Below, piece after piece: positions 1 to 6,910 of a stretch of DNA of 40,516 nt (within the stretch, counting starts at the first letter, position 1; the number at the start of each line of letters is the position of its first letter). The stretch is from the NCBI GenBank assembly GCA_025355745.1, contig JANXZA010000205.1, positions 1 through 40,516 on the forward strand, read 5' to 3'. Source of the DNA: Rhizobacter sp. Its GTDB lineage: Bacteria; Pseudomonadota; Gammaproteobacteria; Burkholderiales; Burkholderiaceae_C. Made by a program: the position numbers and the translations under genes. The notes under the pieces are model-generated. The model was not told where the DNA came from. It saw only the letters and a list, made by a program, of their open reading frames with translations, and made no database searches.

Positions 1-362
1 TGCGCGGCGGTCACCTCGACTTCTGCGTGCTCGGCGCGTTCCAGGTCAGCGTCAGCGGCGATCTGGCGAACTGGCACACCGGCGCAGCGGACGCGATTCC
101 GGCCGTCGGCGGGGCGATGGATTTGGCCATCGGCGCGAAGAAAACCTACGTGATGATGGAACACCTGACGAAGGCCGGCGAAAGCAAGATCGTGCCGGTG
201 TGCTCCTACCCGCTGACCGGCGTGGGCTGCGTCAGCCGCGTCTACACCGACCTGGCAACCATCGACATCACGCCGCAAGGGTTGCGCGTCATCGACATCG
301 TCGACGGCTTGAGCCTGGTCGAGCTGGAGCGCTTGTCGGGCGTGCCGTTGCGGCTTGCATAG
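1..362 (+). CDS. pcaJ: 3-oxoacid (3-oxoadipate) CoA-transferase subunit B, C-terminal part
   Basis: This is the 3' end of a gene that begins left of the window; the first whole codon is at base 3 and the stop is TAG at 360-362. The roughly 119 visible residues match the C-terminal half of the beta subunit of class I CoA-transferases. Recognisable stretches are GGHLDFCVLGAFQVS near the left edge, then LANW, GGAMDLAIGAKKTYVMMEH, the segment SYPLTGVGCVSRVYTDLA, and a closing region on the fate of the intermediate. The enzyme moves CoA from succinyl-CoA to 3-oxoadipate (PcaIJ) or to acetoacetate (ScoAB). The catalytic glutamate lies upstream and cannot be seen. The 3-oxoadipyl-CoA thiolase that follows favours the 3-oxoadipate reading, because the two enzymes act in succession in the beta-ketoadipate pathway. 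The substrate is an inference from context. Confidence 0.88.
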   Translation, partial: RGGHLDFCVLGAFQVSVSGDLANWHTGAADAIPAVGGAMDLAIGAKKTYVMMEHLTKAGESKIVPVCSYPLTGVGCVSRVYTDLATIDITPQGLRVIDIVDGLSLVELERLSGVPLRLA

Positions 363-375
363 GCTGTTGAATTCA

Positions 376-471
376 TTCACCGCGGAGGAACGGAGTTGAC
401 GGAGATTCGCAGAGGAGGATTGATCATTTTTGACTCTGCGCAACTCCGCAAACTCCGCCCTCTGCGGTGAA
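376..471. repeat. Imperfect inverted repeat between pcaJ and pcaF
   Basis: The left arm begins TTCACCGCGGAGG at 376, and the right arm ends with the complement of TTCACCGCAGAGG at 471. Both arms carry shorter CGGAGTT / GCGGAG / CGCAGAG motifs, so the whole element is an imperfect palindrome about 96 bases long with an AT-rich centre (TTGATCATTTTTGACT, about 420-434). It can form a long hairpin in the pcaJ-pcaF transcript. From memory, elements built of CACCGCAGAG-GCGGAG words are scattered between genes in many bacterial genomes; I could not count copies here and see no second full copy in the window. Confidence 0.55.
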
Positions 472-510
472 GCATTTGTATTTGTACTTCCCCGCCCGCC
501 AGGAACCCAC

Positions 511-1725
511 ATGACCCACGCCTACATCGTCGATGCCATCCGCACTCCCTTCGGCCGCTATGGCGGCGCGCTCAGTTCGGTCCGCACCGATGACCTGGGT
601 GCGATCCCGATCCGGGCCTTGATGGCGCGCAACCCCGGTGTCGATTGGGCGCAGGTCGCCGATGTGATCTACGGCTGCGCGAACCAGGCCGGTGAAGACA
701 ACCGCAACGTGGCGCGGATGGCCGCGCTGCTGGCCGGCTTGCCGCTCGATGTGCCGGGCTGCACCGTGAACCGCCTGTGCGGCTCGGGGCTCGATGCACT
801 GGGCACGGCGGCACGCGCCATCAAGTCGGGCGAGGCCGCTCTGATGATCGCCGGCGGTGTCGAAAGCATGAGCCGGGCGCCCTTCGTGATGCCGAAGGCC
901 GAGAGCGCGTTCAGCCGCGCGAACGCGGTCTACGACACCACCATCGGCTGGCGCTTCGTCAACAAGCGGATGAAGGAGCTGTACGGCGTCGACTCGATGC
1001 CCGAGACGGCCGAGAACGTCGCCACCGATTTCCACATCGAACGCGAGGCGCAAGACCGCATGGCGCTGGCCTCGCAGCTGAAGGCGGTTGCCGCTCAGAA
1101 ACGGGGTTATTTCGACACCGAGATCACGCCGGTGACGATTGCGCAAAAGAAGGGCGAGCCGGTCGTCGTCTCGAAGGACGAACACCCGCGCGAGACCTCG
1201 ATGGAAGCGCTGGCCAAGCTGAAGGGCGTGGTGCGGCCCGATGGCACGGTGACCGCCGGCAATGCTTCGGGCGTGAACGACGGCGCCTGCGCGCTGCTCG
1301 TAGCGAATGAAGCGACGGCGGCGAAGTACGGCCTGACGCCGAAGGCGCGGGTCGTCGGCATGGCCACCGCCGGCGTCGCGCCGCGCATCATGGGTTTCGG
1401 CCCGGCGCCGGCGGTGAAGAAGGTGCTGGCGCTGACCGGCCTGCGGCTTGACCAGATGGATGTGATCGAACTCAACGAAGCCTTCGCCGCGCAAGGCCTG
1501 GCGGTGCTGCGCGACCTGGGGCTGGCCGACGACGATGCGCGCGTCAACCCGAATGGCGGCGCGATCGCGCTCGGCCACCCGTTGGGGGCGAGCGGCGCGC
1601 GGCTGGCCACCACGGCGGTGAATCAGCTCCAGCGCATGAATGGTGGCCGGGGTGGCCGCTATGCGCTTTGCACGATGTGCATCGGCGTCGGGCAAGGCAT
1701 CGCGATGGTGCTGGAGCGGGTCTGA
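511..1725 (+). CDS. pcaF: 3-oxoadipyl-CoA thiolase (acetyl-CoA acyltransferase)
   Basis: A 404-residue thiolase, the usual length for PcaF. It cleaves 3-oxoadipyl-CoA with CoA into succinyl-CoA and acetyl-CoA, the last step of the beta-ketoadipate pathway for aromatic compounds. The nucleophilic cysteine is in NRLCGSGLDALG (about residue 90), the NEAFA motif lies near residue 320, the catalytic histidine is in GGAIALGHPLGASGAR and the second cysteine in CTMCIGVGQG near the C terminus. The start at 511 (MTHAYIVDAIRTPFG) is preferred because thiolases begin just before this strand and AGGAA stands 5 bases upstream. The frame stays open further upstream but would run into the inverted repeat. 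It follows pcaJ on the same strand after about 150 bases. A general acetyl-CoA acetyltransferase cannot be fully excluded. Confidence 0.92.
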   Translation: MTHAYIVDAIRTPFGRYGGALSSVRTDDLGAIPIRALMARNPGVDWAQVADVIYGCANQAGEDNRNVARMAALLAGLPLDVPGCTVNRLCGSGLDALGTAARAIKSGEAALMIAGGVESMSRAPFVMPKAESAFSRANAVYDTTIGWRFVNKRMKELYGVDSMPETAENVATDFHIEREAQDRMALASQLKAVAAQKRGYFDTEITPVTIAQKKGEPVVVSKDEHPRETSMEALAKLKGVVRPDGTVTAGNASGVNDGACALLVANEATAAKYGLTPKARVVGMATAGVAPRIMGFGPAPAVKKVLALTGLRLDQMDVIELNEAFAAQGLAVLRDLGLADDDARVNPNGGAIALGHPLGASGARLATTAVNQLQRMNGGRGGRYALCTMCIGVGQGIAMVLERV

Positions 1726-1744
1726 GCCGGGCTTGAAGCCCGGC
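1726..1744 (+). terminator. Hairpin directly after pcaF, possible terminator
   Basis: GCCGGGCTT (1726-1734) and AAGCCCGGC (1736-1744) are perfectly complementary, giving a GC-rich hairpin that begins at the base after the pcaF stop codon. No clear run of T follows, so a factor-independent terminator is possible but not certain; it could instead protect the 3' end of the mRNA. Confidence 0.45.
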
Positions 1745-1863
1745 CCGATCCCGGGCGCTGAAAACTTCTGTAAAGCTGCGCCGCCCTGTCATCGCTGCGG
1801 CAGCCCCGACAGTTAGGGATGGACAGGCCGCCCGTTCGCGGTGGCCGCCCATGGAGAGCTGCC

Positions 1864-2256
1864 ATGCATTACCCCAGAATGTCGATCCGTTCGTTTGCAC
1901 CCGCGCTTGCAACCGCGCTCGCCGCCTGTGCAATTCTTTCGGCCTGTGTCGTGGCACCGTACCCGCGTCGCGTGGTCTACAGCCAGCCGGTACCCGCGCC
2001 CGCTTATGGATACGGATACGACGAGTCGACCGTGGTGGTCGATGTGGCGCCACCGGCTCCGTACGTCGAGGTCGTGCCCGTCATGCCCTATGTCGGCGCG
2101 ATCTGGATCGGCGGCTACTGGGGCTGGAATGGCGGCCGCCACAACTGGGTGCCGGGCCGCTGGGACCGGGGCCGCCCCGGCTACAACTACCGGCCGCACG
2201 CCTGGGTCAATCAAGGCGGGCGCTGGCACCTGCACGGCGGCGGCTGGGCGCGCTGA
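1864..2256 (+). CDS. Small lipoprotein with WxxGxW-type repeats
   Basis: A 130-residue protein with a lipoprotein signal: a hydrophobic stretch ending LSAC, so Cys28 would be acylated. A proline/tyrosine-rich linker follows. The C-terminal half has spaced aromatic motifs WIGGYWGWNGG, WVPGRWDRGR, WVNQGGRWHLHGGGW, which match the family annotated as YXWGXW repeat proteins in proteobacteria. The function of that family is not established; an outer-membrane or periplasmic surface role is inferred from the signal. The start at 1864 has GGAG 8 bases upstream; an internal ATG at 1879 is an alternative. It stands alone, followed at once by a leftward gene. Confidence 0.8.
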   Translation: MHYPRMSIRSFAPALATALAACAILSACVVAPYPRRVVYSQPVPAPAYGYGYDESTVVVDVAPPAPYVEVVPVMPYVGAIWIGGYWGWNGGRHNWVPGRWDRGRPGYNYRPHAWVNQGGRWHLHGGGWAR

Positions 2257-2282
2257 CGCGACACCTCACGACCGGCCTCGCC

Positions 2283-2564
2283 TCAATCCTGCATCGCCTC
2301 GAACACGGCTGCCGTGGTGTTCACGGCATGCAGGGCCACCTGCTCCGCGTTCGCAGCCAGCACCGTCAGCGGGTAGGTGCCCGAGACGATCCCGCCGCAG
2401 GCCACCTCGACCGCCCGCACCTCGGGCGGCAGGCCTTCCACCGCACCGACCAGGCAGTGCACCACCGACGTGAAACCCGCGTCGTCGTAAAGCACCTCGC
2501 CCTCGGCGATGACGCGGTATTCATACACATCGCCGTCGCGATGGATTTCGATGCGGACAATCAT
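2283..2564 (-). CDS. Conserved-looking hypothetical protein, 93 residues
   Basis: I do not recognise this protein. It starts MIVRIEIHRDGDVYEYRVIA and looks like a small alpha/beta domain of alternating short strands and helices, with no signal peptide, membrane segment or metal-binding motif. GGGAG stands 5 bases before the ATG, and codon use has the G/C third-position bias of its neighbours, both favouring a real gene. It converges on the small lipoprotein gene with a 26-base gap. The DNA on its upstream side holds the ABC-ATPase relic. Confidence 0.65.
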   Translation of the reverse strand: MIVRIEIHRDGDVYEYRVIAEGEVLYDDAGFTSVVHCLVGAVEGLPPEVRAVEVACGGIVSGTYPLTVLAANAEQVALHAVNTTAAVFEAMQD

Positions 2565-2632
2565 GCGGGCTCCCGGTCTGGCCGGGGATTGTCAGGGCTC
2601 GGCCTGGCCGGCCGCGCGCCTGGCTACCAAAG

Positions 2633-2908
2633 GTGCTTGCCGTCGATCACCTCGACCTCCTGGAGGCCGAGCGGCACACCGTGCTGCTGATCATCCACGA
2701 CGTCGAGGATGCGATCTACATGGCCGATCGCGTCATGGTGCTGTCGGCGCGACCGACGACGATCCAGGCCACGTACGACGTGTCGCTGCCGCACCCGCGC
2801 AAGTTGGCCAGCCCGGCGGCACAGGAACTGCGCGAGGCGATCCTGCGCGAGCTGGGGTTGCCCGAGTTCACGCGGTCCGGGCCGGTGGTGTCGCAGCCCG
2901 CGCCCTGA
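2633..2908 (+). pseudogene. C-terminal relic of a nitrate/sulfonate-type ABC transporter ATPase
   Basis: The translation from about 2633 matches only the last third of SsuB/TauB/NrtD-type ATPases: a helix (LDLLEAERHT), the strand and H-loop TVLLIIHDVEDAIYMADRV, then VLSARPTTI and a C-terminal tail with LPHPRK and AILRELG. Family members are about 250-270 residues; here only about 91 remain. Walker A, Q-loop, signature and Walker B are absent, and no matching sequence appears upstream, where a different gene lies on the other strand. The usual Thr/Ser before the H-loop His-Asp is Ile. No permease or binding protein is nearby. A truncated remnant is the simplest reading. The GTG at 2633 is only the first possible start in frame. 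Confidence 0.72.
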
Positions 2909-3069
2909 CGCACTGATCGGCGCCTCCGCCGGATTACACGTGGAAACAAAGCACGCACAGCCTGCGCGTCAACTCGGCGGGTTGAGCTCGTAAGTGTTGG
3001 CAGGGTTGCTTCGGCGGCCTCGTTCAAGTCACCGAACCCTTCCAACCCGATACACCGAAAGACCTCATC

Positions 3070-3930
3070 ATGACTTCTTCATTTCAACGCCGCACCGCGC
3101 TGGCCTGCGCGCTCTCGGCCGTCTCGTTCTGCGCGGCCGCTGCCGGGCCGTCATTCACGTTCAGCACCGGCAATGCCGACGGCCTGATGGGCATGGCGAG
3201 CCGCCCCAGCGGCGCGGGGGGCATCGAGATCGAAGCCGCCGACGACTTCATCCTGGCCCAGCAGACGCGCATCACCAGCGCCTCGTTCTACGGCCTGCTG
3301 CCGGCCGGAGTCAGCGCCGCCGACGTGGCCGGCATTCGTCTGGAGATCTACAAGGTCTTCCCCGGCGACTCGAACAACCCGCCGTCCGGCCGCGTGCCGA
3401 CCCGCGTGAACTCGCCCGCCGACGTGGCGCTGGCCGAGCGCCAGGGCGCCGATCTGAGCTTCACCAGCGCTCTCATCAACGCCAACTACACGGTGGCCAA
3501 TTCGGTCGTCAACGGCATCAACCCGCTGCCGAATGTGAAGACTGGCGGCGAAGGCGCGGTGAGTGGCTATGAAGTGCGTTTCGATGTTGCACTGAACAAC
3601 GCCATCGACCTGGACGCCGGTCACTACTTCTTCATCCCGCAGGTCGACCTGGGCGACAAGGGCAACTTCCTGTGGCTGTCGGCGGCCAAGCCCATCGTCG
3701 GCGGCACCGGCCCGTTCGTGGGCGATCTGCAGGCCTGGATTCGCAACGAGAACCTGGCCCCGGACTGGCTCCGCGTGGGCACCGACATCGTCGGCGCCGG
3801 CGCCTTCAACGGCGCGTTCTCGCTCGCCGGTGAAGTGCAGGCCGTGCCCGAGCCACAGACCTATGCGCTGATGCTCGCCGGCCTGGCCGTGGTGGGCGGC
3901 ATGGCGCGGCGGCGGCGCCATGCCGCTTGA
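3070..3930 (+). CDS. PEP-CTERM sorting domain-containing secreted protein
   Basis: A 286-residue exported protein. Residues 1-24 form a signal peptide ending around AAAA. The body is rich in beta strands with no enzyme motif I recognise. The last 28 residues are a textbook PEP-CTERM tail: VPEPQTYALMLAGLAV, a short hydrophobic helix, then the basic end ARRRRHAA. In such systems an exosortase (EpsH/XrtA type) recognises the PEP motif and processes the protein at the inner membrane, usually in strains that make an exopolysaccharide. No exosortase gene is in this window, so the partner must lie elsewhere. It is monocistronic with about 160 bases upstream. Its exact role is unknown. Confidence 0.88.
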   Translation: MTSSFQRRTALACALSAVSFCAAAAGPSFTFSTGNADGLMGMASRPSGAGGIEIEAADDFILAQQTRITSASFYGLLPAGVSAADVAGIRLEIYKVFPGDSNNPPSGRVPTRVNSPADVALAERQGADLSFTSALINANYTVANSVVNGINPLPNVKTGGEGAVSGYEVRFDVALNNAIDLDAGHYFFIPQVDLGDKGNFLWLSAAKPIVGGTGPFVGDLQAWIRNENLAPDWLRVGTDIVGAGAFNGAFSLAGEVQAVPEPQTYALMLAGLAVVGGMARRRRHAA

Positions 3931-3991
3931 TTGATCTTGCGCTGATGGACGTTTGAAGAGTGCGCCTCAAACGGCGCCGCTTCCGGCCGCA

Positions 3992-5077
3992 TCAAGCCGC
4001 ATCGCCAAACCCGTGCTGGCGCGCCGTGACGATCGCCATCGAGCGGTTTTCCACGCCCAGCCGGTCGAACAACATCGAGACCTGGTTGCGCACGGTCTTC
4101 TCGGACAAGCCCAGGGTGGCCGCCATCTGGGCGTTGTCGCGGCCCTGCGCGAGCAGCTCCAGCAGCTCGCGCATGCGTGGCGTCAGCTGGGCGATCGGGC
4201 CTTCGGCCGGTGCGTTGCCGGAGCGGGGCAGGAAGGCCTCGATCTCGGCCAGCGCGCGGGTCCAGCCGGGTTCACCTTCGAGCAGCAGGTGGTTGCGGCT
4301 GTCGATGGGCACGAGCGTGGCGCCGGGAATGTGCGTCGCCAGCAGGCGGCCCTCTTCGAACGGCACGCGCACGTCATGCGTGCTGTGCAGGACCAGCGTC
4401 GGGCAACGCACCTGCGGCAGCAGCGCCTGCACGTCGATGCGGTTGAACTCGCGCATGAAGGCAGCCGCATTCGCGGGCGAGGTCGAAACGCGCTCGAGTT
4501 CGTTGAACCAGGCATGCTGTTCCGGCGTGCCGCCGGGGATGAACTGGGTCGTGAAGAACTGGCGAAACGAAGGGTCCTCGCGGCCCCAGCCCAATTCGGC
4601 CAGGCGGCACATCATCTCGGCTTCCTCGGCCGCCTGGCGCGAGTCGCTGCGAACCAGTCGACCGCGTGCATAGCCGCCTTGCAGCACCAGGTGCGTGACC
4701 CGCTCCGGGTGCCGCACTGCATAGGCGATGGCGATCGATGCACCCTGCGACACACCGAGCAGCGCGAAGCGCTCGATGCCGGCGGCGTCGGCCACCGCTT
4801 CGAGGTCTTGGACCCAGCTCTCGAAGCTCAGGTCGGGCACGGCCCAGTCCGACAAGCCACAACCGCGTTCGTCGTAGCGCAGTAATTGCCAGCGCGCTGA
4901 AAACGCGGTCAGCACATGGCGCCAGACCGGGCTTTCCCAGTCGTACTCCAGATGCGACAGCCAGGTCGCAGCCTTGATGACAGTAGGGCCCCGAACGCCA
5001 GTGCCGCTGCTCGCACAGGCCAGGCGAATGCCATCGTGGCCGCGCACAAAGCGGATTTTCTGGGTGGGAGCTGACAT
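3992..5077 (-). CDS. Alpha/beta-hydrolase fused to a LuxR-type DNA-binding domain
   Basis: A 361-residue two-domain protein. Residues about 10-285 form an alpha/beta-hydrolase with the nucleophile elbow GVSQGAS (Ser110), an acid in STHDVRVPF (Asp235) and a histidine in SRNHLLLEG (His263), so the triad looks complete. Residues about 298-350 form a GerE/LuxR helix-turn-helix: LTPRMRELLELLAQG, then NAQMAATLGLSEKTVRNQVS and LFDRLGVENR. A likely role is transcription control through binding or hydrolysis of a small ester or lactone-like ligand; the ligand is unknown. The start at 5077 (MSAPTQKIRF) is chosen because homologous hydrolase folds begin there and GGGAG precedes it; the open frame upstream adds a basic run unlike protein. 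It diverges from the ECF sigma gene at 5285. Confidence 0.85.
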   Translation of the reverse strand: MSAPTQKIRFVRGHDGIRLACASSGTGVRGPTVIKAATWLSHLEYDWESPVWRHVLTAFSARWQLLRYDERGCGLSDWAVPDLSFESWVQDLEAVADAAGIERFALLGVSQGASIAIAYAVRHPERVTHLVLQGGYARGRLVRSDSRQAAEEAEMMCRLAELGWGREDPSFRQFFTTQFIPGGTPEQHAWFNELERVSTSPANAAAFMREFNRIDVQALLPQVRCPTLVLHSTHDVRVPFEEGRLLATHIPGATLVPIDSRNHLLLEGEPGWTRALAEIEAFLPRSGNAPAEGPIAQLTPRMRELLELLAQGRDNAQMAATLGLSEKTVRNQVSMLFDRLGVENRSMAIVTARQHGFGDAA

Positions 5078-5284
5078 CGAACTTCGGTGCCGGTGGCGCC
5101 GACGATTCTTGCACCGCGAGGTATCGGCTGCCACCCTTGCTCACAGATGCGAACAACTCCCTAACTTGACGGACGCGGGTCGGGACCGGTGTCCCGTCGC
5201 GGGCCCGCCGCAGGGCAATCGTCGGCATGGCCCGGGGCAGGTGTCACGCGACACGCGAGCGCACCGCGCCTACAGTTCGCTCCG

Positions 5285-5923
5285 ATGAACACCCCCCATC
5301 GTGCCGCAGCCCTTCGACCCCACGCCGACGCCGCCAGCCAGCGCCTGGCCGCGTGGCTGGGTGCCGCTGCCCAGGGCGACGGCCGCGCCTTTCGTGCCCT
5401 GCACGACGCCACCTGCGCGCGGTTGCTGGTCCAGGCCATGCAGGTGCTGCGGCTGCGCGAAGCTGCCGAAGATGCGCTGCAAGACGCCTACGTCAAGGTC
5501 TGGCGCTGTGCAGCGCAGTACGACCCCCGCCTGGCGCAGCCGATGACCTGGCTGCTGCGCCTGGTGCGCAACACCGCCATCGATCAGCTGCGGGCTGGGC
5601 GCGTCGAAGCCGGGCTGACCGAGTCGATGGACACGGCACTGGCCGACCGGGTGGCCTGCATGGCCCCCGGCCCCGAGCAGGCCTGCCATCACGCCGGCTT
5701 GCAGCGCCGGCTGAAGCAGGCGATGCACACGCTCGGCCGGGCCGAACGCCAGGCCGTTGCCCTGGTGCTGTACCGCGGCCTGGGGGCCGCTGAAGCGGCT
5801 GAGCAGGGTGCCACCAGCGCCGCCCAGGCGCGCGTGCCGCTGCGCCGCGCGGTGCAGCATCTGCGCCGCTGTTTCGATCCGGGTGGGGTAGCGTGGACGG
5901 CGTCTTCAGGATGTTCTATTTGA
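5285..5923 (+). CDS. ECF-type RNA polymerase sigma factor with degenerate region 4
   Basis: A 212-residue sigma-70 family protein of ECF size. Region 2 is clear at residues about 35-105: AFRALHDATCARLL, then AEDALQDAYVKVWRCAAQYD and the promoter-melting helix PMTWLLRLVRNTAIDQLR. Region 4 (about 140-196) begins normally with a helix ending AERQAVALVLYRGLGAAEAAE. The expected LG-x-P-x-GTVKSR turn and recognition helix are replaced by QGATSAAQARVPLRRAVQHL. Recognition of a -35 element may therefore be altered or lost. No anti-sigma gene follows; the next 600 bases carry nothing convincing. The start at 5285 gives the normal distance to region 2. It could be an active ECF with unusual specificity or a decaying one. 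Confidence 0.8.
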   Translation: MNTPHRAAALRPHADAASQRLAAWLGAAAQGDGRAFRALHDATCARLLVQAMQVLRLREAAEDALQDAYVKVWRCAAQYDPRLAQPMTWLLRLVRNTAIDQLRAGRVEAGLTESMDTALADRVACMAPGPEQACHHAGLQRRLKQAMHTLGRAERQAVALVLYRGLGAAEAAEQGATSAAQARVPLRRAVQHLRRCFDPGGVAWTASSGCSI

Positions 5924-6538
5924 GTGCGGCGAGCGAGTTGATGAGAACGATGGCTCAAGAGCATTCCAACCCTTTGGCCGCAGCAGGCGTTCGCGGAGAA
6001 ACGGACTTGGGCGACAAGGTGAACGGCAGTGCGGCGATGACCGACGCGTCAATGGTGCGAGCCTGCAGCGGCCCGGCCGATGACACCATGCTCGACGAAT
6101 GCTTGCCATCCTGCGCCGCGCCACGTTCAAGGCTGCGGATGATCTGCTGCCCGGCTATCGAGCCAAAACCCACGCGAAGCGTTCGACGCGTTGCGGACGA
6201 AGCCAGGCCAACCGGACGATGGCGGCACCGGCGTCCTGTTTTCGCTGGCTTGCCGCCGGCCAACTTGCCAGTCCTGCAGCTGCCGCGACCTGACGCTTGG
6301 TGACCCAGAGCCAGCAGGCGTCTGCGGTGAGGCAGGCATGCCGCGCCGTGACCTGGCGCCGCGGTGGCCTCGGATCGTGACGCATGGCCCGTCGCGTTGC
6401 AACATGCAACCGCTCAACTCATGCCGCGTTGGCCGTGTGGTTCGGCGTGCGGTCTGGCAGGTCGAGCCGCTTGGGAGATCACAGCGTCGCAGCGAGGCTT
6501 GTCCGCGAACGCCTGCCACGGCCACAGGGCTGAGAGGT
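5924..6538. other. 615-base stretch with no convincing gene
   Basis: Several open frames cross this stretch on both strands, but none shows a recognisable domain, a good ribosome-binding site with a sensible start, or a protein-like amino-acid pattern; most are arginine/alanine-rich shadows of GC-rich DNA. It lies between the end of the sigma-factor gene and the end of a leftward operon, so it is a convergent interval that needs no promoter. I see no tRNA, CRISPR or insertion-sequence end. A decayed anti-sigma or other gene is possible but unsupported. Confidence 0.5.
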
Positions 6539-6910
6539 TCAGAACATGACGTACATGAACGGGGAAAGCGCTTCGTCCTTCTCCGGCTCGCCTCGCAGCA
6601 GTTCGGCCAGCGTGCCGAGGGTCGCGCCGAGGGTGACCATCTCCGGGAACCGGGAACGTTGCCAGTGGTCGCGCAGGGCCTGGGCAAAGGCGGCGGGCGA
6701 CCCGACTCCCTTCAGGATGAAGTCATCGCGTCCCATGACCGTGCGTGCACGGGCGCTGAAGTAGCTCGTCACGGCGTCGTCGGCGGCGGTCGCGAACAGG
6801 GGCCGGCCGGCCGCCTTGAAGCGCGTGGCCAGCGGCATGAGTTCCTGGTCGAAGAAGTCGTGCACGGCCTGGGCTTTGGCCTCGGCCTTGGCCGATTCAG
6901 TCGAGTTCAT
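6539..6910 (-). CDS. Unknown 123-residue protein, last gene of the carbamoyltransferase unit
   Basis: I do not recognise the family. The protein begins MNSTESAKAEAKAQAVHDFF, looks mainly helical and soluble, and has no signal peptide or membrane segment. Its start (6910) overlaps the end of the carbamoyltransferase gene by 14 bases and has GGAGA about 7 bases upstream, which points to translational coupling. The longer open frame to 7180 lies wholly inside the carbamoyltransferase gene and is a shadow. A small partner or regulator of the carbamoyltransferase is an inference from position only. In other clusters the gene after such transferases is often a small membrane protein, which this is not. 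Confidence 0.7.
   Translation of the reverse strand: MNSTESAKAEAKAQAVHDFFDQELMPLATRFKAAGRPLFATAADDAVTSYFSARARTVMGRDDFILKGVGSPAAFAQALRDHWQRSRFPEMVTLGATLGTLAELLRGEPEKDEALSPFMYVMF

Noticed and set aside
424..1695. A long open frame opposite pcaF (423 residues)
   Set aside because: It is an Arg/His/Ala-rich shadow of the thiolase gene without family features; the thiolase motifs on the other strand are unmistakable.
6155..6409. Leftward open frame in the gene-poor stretch after the sigma gene
   Set aside because: It has no recognised motif, no good ribosome-binding site and overlaps equally plausible frames on both strands.
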